Notes under the pieces: generated by a model
Database searches by the model: none
What the model saw: the letters and a program-made list of their open reading frames with translations, nothing else
What the model was told of the DNA's origin: nothing
Shown: positions 45,373-54,550 of the stretch, in pieces
Layout of the letters: each line of letters begins with the position of its first letter
Position numbering within the stretch: the first letter of the stretch is position 1
NCBI GenBank assembly: GCA_030765045.1
Contig: CM060970.1
Location: 52,910,076 to 52,974,075 of the forward strand
DNA length: 64,000 bases
Direction: 5' to 3'
DNA from: Tenodera sinensis
Taxonomy: Eukaryota > Arthropoda > Insecta > Mantodea > Mantidae
Program-made: the position numbers and the translations under genes

Positions 45373-45611
45373 TTTGTAGTGTTTAACGCCCGCTTTTACT
45401 ACTACGGCACCGCAGGCGGTGACACTGATGATACATGGAATGAAGATGGAGCACCGGTGGAATGAGATGGCGGGGGAAACCGGAGTACCCGGAGAAAACC
45501 CGCCCTGACGCCGCTTCGTCCACCACGAATACCACATGCGGGTCCCTGGGATCGAACCCGGGCCGCCTAGGTGGTAGGCGAGCGCGCTAACCGCTCGGCC
45601 ACGGCGCCGCC
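45373..45611 (-). repeat. SINE-B, intact tRNA-derived SINE with target duplication
   Basis: Minus strand starts with a tRNA-like head (A-box-like 'TGGCCGAGCGGTTAGCGCGC', B box 'GGTTCGATCCC') close to tRNA-Ser/Leu. The body includes 'cgtggtggacgaagcggcgt' and 'ccggtttcccccgccatctc'. The tail reads 'gcgttaaacactacaaa'. Perfect 12-bp duplications ACAACATGTTTG flank it at 45361-45372 and 45612-45623. Confidence 0.9.
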
Positions 45612-45779
45612 ACAACATGTTTGTAAAGTGACAACATTTGAAATGTGTCACTTTAACTGTTTAAGAGAAAAGTGCACCTAAAGAAGAAAATGTGTGAAAA
45701 ATTTTGAAAATTTATTGTTTATTGGAATATCTTCTTTTTTCTTTACTTGATTACACTCTGCTTATGTAGGACTTACACC

Positions 45780-46101
45780 CCCTAGGACTTACAAGCCAGT
45801 GCCTAGGGTTAGACGCCTGTCAGGGAGCACAGGAACCCTTGGACCGGACAGAGTGAAGACCTGGAAGCGGGTGGTCAGCTAAGCACTCAGTATGATCGTG
45901 AGGAAGAGGATGATATGAAATGCAGACGAAATGGATGATTGGATGGGTGATAATGGAGCAATTGGTGGAATGAATGGCGCGGAAAACCGGAAAAAATATA
46001 TAAAACCCGCCCAGACGCCGCTTCGTCCACCACGAATACCACATGCTGGTCCCACCTAGATGCTAGGCGAACGGTCTAACCACTCAGCCACGGCGCCGCC
46101 A
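45780..46101 (-). repeat. SINE-B, longer and older subfamily copy
   Basis: Same head and body as the intact copy ('gacgccgcttcgtccaccac', 'ggcgccgcc') with a different, longer 3' part (45780-45950) and a degraded B box. Faces the same way as the intact copy. Confidence 0.75.
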
Positions 46102-46140
46102 TTGTACTTCCAGAATCAGGGAAGAATGAGAAATAATCCT

Positions 46141-46240
46141 GGCTGGAGAAAAATTCCTACCCTCCTGCCGGGAATCGAACCCGGGATCCCTTGCACGGCA
46201 GGCAGGTACTCTATCAACTGCGCTACGGGGCCAGCCCAAT
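46141..46240 (-). repeat. tRNA-like SINE head, third type
   Basis: Minus strand: A box 'TAGCGCAGTTGATAGAG', B box 'GGTTCGATTCCC', followed by 'ggcaggagggtaggaatttt'. It could be mistaken for a tRNA gene, but the acceptor arm does not pair. Confidence 0.65.
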
Positions 46241-47589
46241 TGTCCTTAAAGGACTGAAAATGTGGAAGTGACTTCGCTTTTTCCATGGTGTACACGTTGT
46301 ACAGCCCTTATTACTCTCCCATGCAGAGCAAGCAGATGCTGCTGTTACGGGCAGCGTGGGACTGCCAAAGCACGCGCTTGCGTACAAGCGCACCGTTTGA
46401 CATCACTGTATTAGAATACTGCCTCATGATGTATCCTATTTCCTTTTCAGGTATTTCCCTGTGGTCGCGGCATCCTTTAATCGTACGTTCCAAAAATGTG
46501 CTTCAGGTGAAATCTTGGTATGTTGTACAAGTAGAGAAAGTTACAAGAGAGAGACGGTAGTGACTATACCCCGTATACTGGTTTCTCTAAAGAAAATAAA
46601 AATATATATTTGAAATTTGTTTGTATCCATGACCTAAATTCTGAAATAAAGCTTAATAACAAGTACAAGATAATCTAGTGATGGGGAGCAGCTGTTTTAG
46701 GAATCCAATAGTCAGCACATCAATGAAGCCTTGAAGCCTTGGCGGATTTTAATCAGAGAAGCTCACGTCCAAACGGTGCAGAACCAGCCGCGCGTTAAAT
46801 ATACCTTGAGGTAGCAATTTAAAGCGCGCATCGTCAGGCCCGGTTTTTCTCTCTTTCTTTTAATCCAGTGCTGCTGTTTTGAGAGCGGTATTAATGAGAC
46901 GGGGGCAGGAAATGACGCAGTAGAACCTCGAGCAGTTGTGCTAGTGAAAACTTCAAGTACATAGTGACTTCCACTTTTTTCTGATTCCCTTTTCCAAACG
47001 CCACAGTTTTCGTAGCAGGTTCTAATTTTCTCACTAACGCTGTTGGACACGTTAAATTGTTTTTTATATTGCCACTCTCTCCTTACAAAGAGACAGGTTT
47101 TAACATACCTCGCTGGAGTATAAACTGTCCGTTTTTCACTGTCTCTTTCTAATGAACGTATACAATCAGATCTGTATCACGGTATTACATTGTTTATGAT
47201 CTCGAACCCAATAACAACAGTTAAACTGTCAGTACAAAGCCATTAAAAACTCATGTCTGGGAGTTGAAAGATCTGGCCTGGAAGTTGTGGTGGCATTTTC
47301 CTGTATTTGGGATATTACAAGACTACACTTAGTAATAGACATCGAATTTCTGGTTGTCTGTAGGGGCAATTACAGGGTGTGTCTTCTGGTATCGATCTTC
47401 ACCAGTTTCAAAGAGCACACGTTAACTCCCCTCCATTCCAGTTGAGGGAGGTGGCTACGCCTATTCGTAATTAGCCAATGAGTTGACAACACCAGCATAG
47501 GGCTGCTTCTTGGTTCGATTCAAAACACAAGACGTTATACGGTGAAATATTAGTCAAGAAAGTGAAAGTACGACAAATAAGGTACCCTA
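46241..47589. other. Non-coding, nothing recognised
   Basis: Opposed frames at 46285-46560 and 46311-46493, and the minus frame 46763-47050, show no domain. Confidence 0.4.
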
Positions 47590-48490
47590 AACGTAAGGAA
47601 TGAGGTGTCTGCAAGAAGGCAGTGCAAATTTCTTTCAAATCCACAAATATCTACCAAGAAAAATTGTCATACATGATTGAGGACTGTAAGAGCTTCAAAT
47701 TTTCATAATTTTCCTTCAAACCAACTGCATGGGCTTAAGGAATGGATGGATATGTGTTTCCATTATGTAGTAACACTCCTTTCAAGCTTGTTGTCGTGCA
47801 ATCTATGAACAAACTCCAATCCTCAAATTTATGCTCAACACCCAATGATTGGAACAAATTCTCATTATCACTGCAGACAACTAGGTCCTTCTCTTTAGAA
47901 AACAAATGCTGAAATTCCTTTTGGCGGAAAAAAACTTATTTTGGAGCCAATCTGCAGTAGCTTCCATCCTTTCAATCTTCAATTCCGCCTTACTTTTACT
48001 TAAACCAGGACCCCGAACCAAATCATTTAAAACCTCCTGTGTTAAAAAGTGAATCTCAATGATAGCACCAACAGCAAAATCAGAAACATTCTGTAATTCC
48101 TTAACATTAGAAAATTCTTCAGTCATTGTTATGTTATCTGGTGGAGTTGGTATGGGAAGTCCTGCCCCATGAAGCACCGGTCGAATTACTTGATCGAACG
48201 GTGGATATTTAAGTGTGTCTGGTCTTCGAACTTATTCCAGATCTTTGTCAAGCAGAAGTAGCAGTCTGTCAAATCATCCTTAGGTTCGTGCCATATCCTA
48301 GGAACTGCAAATGGCACAGTATGACGGGATCCTTTCATCCAGCCAGTTAATAGTGTCACACATTTGGCACAACAGACTTCAGGTCTTGATCTGGTCTATT
48401 TTTTTTAAATAAGTCATAAGCTCTTCTTAGAAGAGGAGTAAGTTTTCGCCTCTGCGCCTTGAAATTCAGCTCACCACACCCTTAACAAAA
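47590..48490 (-). pseudogene. Decayed member of a multicopy protein family of unknown function
   Basis: Minus-strand reading from 48485: 'GCGELNFKAQRRKLTPLLRR', then 'WMKGSRHTVPFAVPRIWHEP', 'KDDLTDCYFCLTKI', 'FLTQEVLNDLVRG' and 'LSKSKAELKIERM', and finally 'SLGVEHKFEDWSLFIDC', 'LHNGNTYPSIP', 'LKENYENLKLL' and 'VDLKEIC'. I recall this block order from a large uncharacterised family present in many copies in some arthropod and cnidarian genomes. CYFC in a C-x2-C setting suggests metal binding; the later part may be a nuclease-like fold, but I cannot support that. Stops and frameshifts (after 'VPNV', after 'SIP', in 'FSW*IF') make it a pseudogene. The open frame at 47881-48177 is its central piece. 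Confidence 0.65.
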
Positions 48491-48864
48491 GTTCTTTGAA
48501 CTGTCATTAACACACTTTCAGACAGCTTTCTTATCTACTTACTATGTACTTTTATACTACTCCCTATAATTCATTACTATGGCCAGTGTTACACTCTTCG
48601 ATCTGAATTGAAAACGGAACAGAGTACAGAATTAGCTCCTTTCTTTTAAGAAGGCTTCGATTTAACTGCGAACGCTACCCTACAATCGCAGTTCTGTTAG
48701 GGATTTTCATTGTTGTAACTCATGAATTCAAGCCAACAATCACCAAATGTTATCAATTGTTAGCACAATGAAGTGAAATGTAAATGTAAAATACTCTTAC
48801 TCAGCATGTTATATACCTACCCTAAATGGTAAGAAATAGCTAAACTATTTTAAAAATCTAATGT
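48491..48864. other. Non-coding, nothing recognised
   Basis: AT-rich sequence between the pseudogene and a family D copy. Confidence 0.4.
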
Positions 48865-49350
48865 AATACACTCACATGACTTTCTCTACTCTTGTACTAA
48901 CCATTCTTACAAACTCTTATTCCTATGTCTTCTTCGTGGTACTCAAGATATATTTTTCGTGTTAGTTGAGATAAACATTTACAGAAGCTATCTTATTTGT
49001 AGGTACAAGGAGAATATGGCAATACAGTAGACCTTGAGCGATAGTCAAATCTTTGAAACCTTTCAAATTCCTTTCTCTTTACACGCTTAAGACATACAAA
49101 TGAATTACGATGTTCCATTTGAAGAAATAAGTTCTGCAAAACTCTCACAAATAACAAGGAATATCTCTGAAATGGTGCACTCTAAAAAAAAAAAAAAACT
49201 TTATTTAGACATAAATTGTGTTTTAGCAAGGCCTACCTTTTTGTATAATACGATTTGATCTGTCTCTTACGGTTAACCAGTTATGCAAAAGTCATTTAGA
49301 GTAAATATGACTACGTGCGTATAGCAAGAAAATTCAAGCTCTACATTTCG

Positions 49351-50509
49351 TCGCAATGATCCGATCCAAATTAGACTATGGGTGTATTGTTTATTCATCA
49401 GCACGACCATCTGTGCTGAGAAGATTAGACGCGGTCCACAATAGTAATCCGCATGGCAGTAGGAGCTTTTCCAACAAGCCCAGTGGTGAGCCTTTACGCC
49501 GAGTCCACAGAAACTCCTCTGCAATATCGGCGTGAGATTCTCTTGGCAAATTATGGTTGTGCACTTAGATGTATGCCTAAGCACCCAGCGTTCGCTTCTT
49601 TTTTCACCACCACGCTAAGAGAACGATATAGGAATAGCACCCTTAGTCCTAAGCCTGCGGGGTTTCGTTTCCAAGAAGCTTGGAGTGGAACTGCCTAGGA
49701 TGTTCGCCAAGGGTGAGAAGCTTTATCCCCCTTGGATATCTGGCACGCCCCATGTAGATCTTGGGATGACCGTACACCGGAAGTCCACGATGCCTATTTC
49801 AAGTATCCTCATGTGTTTTTTTAGAATTTTTGTCAGTGAAATGGCAGATTTAGCAGCAAAGACGGCAACTATAGAACCCAGTATTACCATCTCACGAGTT
49901 ACTTCAGAAGACTTCAGGCTTGAAGTGCGGAGAGCGGTGCTGTCGTCCTGGCACGACGAGTGGTCAGCTCGCCGCGGTAATAAGCTTAGAGAAGTAAAAT
50001 AACTTCCGATAAACTTCTTGTCGCATATCTCGCCGCGAGGTGGTTAGTTTGGCTCAGCTGCGAATAGGACACTGCAATTTTTCGCATGGTTACCTATTTA
50101 AAAGAGACCTTGCCCCTCTGTGTCCGCTGTGTAACAACCTTTTGACAGCCCGTCGCGTGCTGCTAGTGTTCCTGTCTAGCGCACCTTCGAGATTCTCTGC
50201 AGCTGCCTGCCAGACTTGCAGAGGTCTTAGAGGACGACAAAACAGCGGTTGATAGAGTTTTTAAGTTCTTAGCGGAGTGTAATAGCAAGTTGAGGATTTA
50301 AAATTTTAGATATTTCTTTTTATGCTTTTTGACATATTTATCACCTTGTTTTATATCTGGCTATCGTCACTGTTTTTTAGATTCATGTGTATAGTTTCTT
50401 TGTTGCCAGTAATTTTATTTTTGATTCAAATTTATATCTGGCTATTGCCAGGAATTTTTAAGGGCGCTGATGGCACAGAAGTTGAGCGCCCTTAAACCCA
50501 CAAAACAAT
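49351..50509 (+). pseudogene. Jockey-like LINE, 5'-truncated, internally deleted
   Basis: Begins at 'IRSKLDYGCIVYSSARP', the end of the reverse transcriptase, then 'LRRLDAVHNS', 'VGAFPTSPVVSLYAES' and 'PLQYRREILLANYGCALR'. After a gap where RNase H should be come 'SEMADLAAKTA', 'SSWHDEWSARRGNKLREVK', 'LAQLRIGHCNFSHGYLFK' and 'PLCPLCNNLLTARRVLL'. The order (thumb, linker, RNase H end with the nucleotide-binding-like tail and C--C zinc motif) is that of jockey/I-group LINEs. Several frameshifts. The 3' end is 'ggcgctgatggcacagaagt' then 'tgagcgcccttaaaccc'. Flanking 10-bp duplication CTACATTTC(G/A) at 49341-49350 and 50510-50519. Confidence 0.8.
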
Positions 50510-50758
50510 CTACATTTCATTAGCCATTAAAAATATCTAAAACCTATTGCATTTTAATCAAAATCGTTAGAGACATTTTCAGAAAATCAAAATTTTTTAA
50601 TAATTTTCCATGTAAAGGATAGTTTAGGTAAGAGGAATTTTGTTCAAAGTCTTCGTGTCGCATATTAAACTTAAATACCAACTTTGGTTTTTAGCCGTGT
50701 TTTCCTTTGAGTTATGCTGTCCATAGACTGCAGACAGACAGGCACACAGGCACAGGCG

Positions 50759-50765
<7 letters not shown>

Positions 50766-50823
<58 letters not shown>
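50766..50823. repeat. (CA)n microsatellite inside family D
   Basis: Uninterrupted CA run of nearly 60 bp, preceded by a CG run and followed by 'cgcacgcacg'. It occupies the same position in the D element as the tracts at 26180, 31925 and 37985. Confidence 0.95.
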
Positions 50824-50827
<4 letters not shown>

Positions 50828-51082
50828 GCACGCACACACATCTTTTGCTAAAAAGTTTTTTTTCCTTCTCTTTTTGGATTCAGGGGGCCTCAAAACATAT
50901 ATGTCCGGTGAAATCTCGACATCGAATTTTTGGGTGGAATACAATACTTCCTTCTACTTTACTATCGTAGCAGAGAAAGTAAAAATTGATGTGAGTATAT
51001 GTATGTAACCGCTAATCTCCAAAACGCTTGACTAATCACTGCTAAATTTGGCACGCATATGTATTTACTCACCCATTTTACT

Positions 51083-51236
51083 TTGCAACGTATTATATTC
51101 ACATGGGTTTCTCTACTCGCTTTTCTTTTAAAAAACAGCCACACTTGTTTTTGTACTCGCCCTTCAACATACAATTCATAAAATTTTTTATATGATTGAA
51201 ATACAAAGCAACAATTACATTCACACGGTTTTCTCA
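51083..51236. repeat. Solitary unit of the 121-129 bp tandem repeat
   Basis: 'ttgcaacgtattatattcac', 'gtttctctactcgcttttct' and 'cttcaacatacaattcata' match the array at 53764-54225. It directly abuts the full D element. Confidence 0.7.
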
Positions 51237-51240
51237 TTCT

Positions 51241-52208
51241 TTTTTACTTTCTCTACTGGTAAGTAGGGGAAGTATTGTGTTCCACCCAAAAATTCGATGT
51301 CGAGATTTCACCGGAAATATATCTTTAGAGGACCGCTGAATGCAGCAAAAAAAAAAAAAAAAAAAAAATTAGAAAAAGGTCCGTGTGTGTGTGTCTGTCA
51401 GTCTGTGGACAACATAACTCAAAAACGAAAAGTCGGTTAAAAACCAAAGTTGGTATTTAAGTTTAATGTCTTTCAAGGATGCGACACGAAGATTTTGAAG
51501 AAAATAGCCCCAACCTACTACCCTTTACATGGAAACTTTTTCGAAAATTTTGATTTTCTTGAAAATGGCTCTAACGATTTTCATTAAAATGCCATATATT
51601 TGAGATATTTTGATTGCAAATGAAATGTATATCTTGAATTTTCCGGCTATAGCCCCTGTAGTCGTATTTACTCTGGACGACTTTTGCATAATTGGTAAAC
51701 CGTTAGAGATGGACCAAATCGTACTATACAAAAAATGTAGATCTTGCTAAAATACACAATTTATGTCTGAATAAATTTTCTTGCAGGGTGAACCATTTCG
51801 GAGATATTCATTGTTATGTGTGCGAGTTTCGGAAAACTTAGATCCTTCGTGAAATGGATCACCAATGTTCATCTTTTTATGTTAAGTGTGCAAAGACAAC
51901 GGAATCTCAAAGCTTTAAAACATTTGACTATCGCACAAAGCCTACTGTATTCTAACATTCCCCTTGCACCTACAGGAAATAAGCACTTAGATAATTTGTA
52001 CAAATGTCTATCCTAACACGAAGAAGATATAGGAATAAAAGTTTGTAAGAATAGTTAACACAAGAGTAAAGTTATGTGAGTGCAGCACTTCAGATTTCCC
52101 CCCCCCCCTTATTCAGGTGTCTCTAAACATACTTCCGGTGAAAACTCAGCATGGAATTTTTGGGTGGAATATAACACTTCCTCTACTTACTAGTAGAGTA
52201 GTTAAAAA
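51241..52208 (+). mobile_element. Family D element, full length with both terminal arms
   Basis: Left arm 51241-51350 starts 'tttttactttctctactg' and includes 'ttccacccaaaaattcga'. Next come a poly-A and TG-rich tract, the full core, 'tatgtgagtgcagcac' at 52073-52088, and a right arm to 52208 that reads as the inverse of the left ('gaatttttgggtggaata', 'cttcctctacttac', ending 'gtagagtagttaaaaa'). About 970 bp with arms near 110 bp. No coding capacity. Confidence 0.8.
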
Positions 52209-52390
52209 TGTAGAGCTCGTTAAAATACACAATTTATGCCCAAGCCAACTTTTTGTGGAGTTCCGTTTCGGAGATATTCCTTATCTGTGAGAGTTGTGGA
52301 ATACTTAAAGCTTCCTCAAATTAAAGATCGTTTTTAATTTTTATATCTCAGCCGTACAAAGAGAAAGGAATTCCAAAGCTCTCTCGGGGG
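52209..52390 (+). repeat. Family D internal fragment
   Basis: 'gttaaaatacacaatttatg', 'tttcggagatattcctta' and 'ctcagccgtacaaagagaaa' repeat the core order seen a few hundred bases earlier. Both arms are missing. Confidence 0.6.
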
Positions 52391-53024
52391 AAATAAACCC
52401 TATAACTTAGTGAGAAGTACTAACCTGAAAACACGCTATTCTTAATAATTAAATTTATAAGTCCACAAATGAAGCTAATATTGATGTAATATTGCTCGTT
52501 AAACTGTCCTCAGTTACCCGTACAAATATCTATTCATACTACAACTAACAACCTTTATGTTGTACTTTACTTATGCAACTCGAAGAAAATCTGCAGTTGA
52601 ACCAGTTAAGTCTGAGGTATTTAAATATTTTGTGCTAAACCATAAAAATCAGTTACACGTACGAAATATTTGATAATAGTTAAATTTTCTAATTTTATAA
52701 TAAAATTAAATATACCAAAAATACCATTTATTTTAACCATGCCTTACAAACCTTTCTTACTTTTTCAGCCAAAAACTTGAAACATTTCTTCGAAAATATT
52801 GGTTTTGAGATTTTCTAATAATAAATAAATTATTAAATTATATATTAACAGTTTAGGAAAATGGGTGCCTGCGTGTGGACGACGAGACACAATTTTTTTG
52901 CGGTAACTAAAGAATTTCAGTCATCTGTAGCTTTAGCCTAATACATCCTTAAAAAAATATGTAAATATATAATGAACATTTATCTCTTATATAGAAAAAT
53001 AAGTATTTGTAAACATCTGTTGTG
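52391..53024. other. AT-rich non-coding, nothing recognised
   Basis: Simple AT-rich sequence between D copies. Confidence 0.4.
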
Positions 53025-53585
53025 TTACACTCACATGACTTTCTCTACTCTTGTACTATTCTTACAAACTCTTATTCCTATATATTCATGTTAGTTAATA
53101 TAAACATTTGTACAAATTATCTTATCACTAATCTCCTTGTAGGCGCAAGGGGAATATTACAATACAGTAGCCTTTGAGCGATAGTCAAATGTTACAAAGC
53201 TGTCGCTTTATGAAAGCTTTAAAATTGCGTTCTCTTTGTACGGAAAAGGGAAAGTGAATAACGACGTTCATTTGAGAAAAGTTTAAGTATTACAAAACCC
53301 GCACAAATAAATAGGAATATCTCCGAAATGGTTCACTTCACAAAGAAAGCATTTGGGCTTAACTTAAGTGTTGAAACACAACGAAATCTCAAAGCTTTGA
53401 AAGATTTGACTGTCGGTCAAAGCCAACTGTATTCCCATATTCCCCTTGTACCTATAAGGAAATACGCAATAAGATAATTTCTGCAAATGTTTATCTCAAC
53501 TAACACGAAGAAGATACAGGAATGAGATTTTGTAAGAATGGTTAGTACAAGAGTAGAGAAAGTCATGTGAGTGCAACACATCAGA
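53025..53585. repeat. Palindromic family D derivative
   Basis: Two right halves of D face each other. Left boundary 'cactcacatgactttctcta' at about 53031; right boundary 'agtagagaaagtcatgtgag' at 53552-53571. The core blocks ('ccccttgtacct', 'gactgtcggtcaaag'-like) occur in inverse order on the two sides. Arm length is about 190-300 bp. Confidence 0.7.
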
Positions 53586-53599
53586 TTTTTCTTTTAGGC

Positions 53600-54225
53600 A
53601 ACACATTCACAGGTTCTTCAACATACCATTCATACAATCTATGCATATAAAACTGAAGGTGTGTAGGACGTTGATTAACTCCAACATTGATTGACCAATC
53701 AGCATGAAAAGTGGCACATCTAAGTGTATTTTCATGGAAGTTTTTAGGCTATCCATTTTACTATGCAATGTATTACATTTACATAGTTTTCTCCACTCAC
53801 TGTTCTTTTACGTAAGACATTCAGACATTCACATGTCTTCTACTCGCCCTTCAATATACAATTCATACAATGTTCTATGACTGAATTATAAATGCAACAT
53901 ATTACACTCACACGGTTTTCTCTACTCGCTTTTCTTTTACGTAACACATTCATATGCTCTCTATTTGCTCTTCAACATACAGTTCATACACTTTTCTATT
54001 ATTGAAATGGAAATGCAACAAATTACATTTACGCGGTTTACTCTACTCGCTTTTCTTTTATCAAACACAATCATTTCTTTTTCTACTCCTCCTAGAATCG
54101 AGTCATACAATGTTCTGTATGTCTGAAATTAAAATCCAACGCATTACATTCACGCGGTTTTCTCTACTCACTTCTGTTTCACGAAACAATCACATTTCTT
54201 TCTTTACTTCCTCTTCTATGGGTCG
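53600..54225. repeat. Tandem repeat, 121-129 bp period, about four units
   Basis: Unit landmarks 'tgcaa-(a/g)-attaca' occur at about 53764, 53893, 54014 and 54135. Each is followed by a 'ggttttctctactcgctttt' variant, a second 'ctctactcgcccttcaacata' variant and 'aattcatacaatgttcta'. The units are clearly diverged. The overlapping frames at 53954-54265 are not coding. Confidence 0.75.
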
Positions 54226-54550
54226 TTTCCTTAGTGCGGTGGTAGCGTTGCTGCTTACCAGGTGAGGGACTCGGGTTCGATTCCCGGTACCGGCGTGCCG
54301 GTCTCACGTGTGGAGACCTGTTCCGGGGTTCACTCAGCCTCAGTAGGTCTCTGAGGAGTCAATTTAAGAGCTACTTGATTGAAATGTAGCGAACTCTGGT
54401 CGAGAAGACCGCATAATTGGCCGGGACGGACAGATCCACCTCCACTGCTGCACCCATTCATGACACCTGTGATGGGCAGAGGTGGAGGACGCAGCGGTCG
54501 GGCGTTAGGTCTTGGCCCGCAAGGGTTGTTGTGACACATGGTTACGTTTA
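54221..54550 (+). repeat. SINE-A, second full copy
   Basis: tRNA-like head with B box 'GGTTCGATTCCC', body 'actcagcctcagtaggtctc' and 'gagctacttgatt', and 3' part 'gtgatgggcagaggtgg'. Older than the copy at 10779. It begins at the edge of the tandem array. Confidence 0.8.

Larger units (their letters stand above)
48865..50990 (-). repeat. Family D element split by a LINE insertion
   Basis: The D copy starts at 'cactcacatgactttctcta' (about 48869), runs through the core to 49350, resumes at 50510, and continues through a long (CA)n at 50766-50823 to the left arm ending 'gcagagaaagtaaaaattg' at 50989. Removing 49351-50509 restores a continuous element. Confidence 0.8.

Noticed and set aside
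46141..46240. Possible tRNA gene (also at 10781, 27290, 28370, 45590, 54228)
   Set aside because: A and B boxes are good, but the acceptor and anticodon arms do not pair, and most continue into repeat bodies or target duplications, so they are SINE heads.
49453..50252. Three consecutive plus-strand frames as separate small genes
   Set aside because: They are frameshifted pieces of one jockey-like LINE.
50624..50970. Two opposed frames rich in His-Thr or Cys-Val
   Set aside because: They are translations of the (CA)n tract inside a family D copy.
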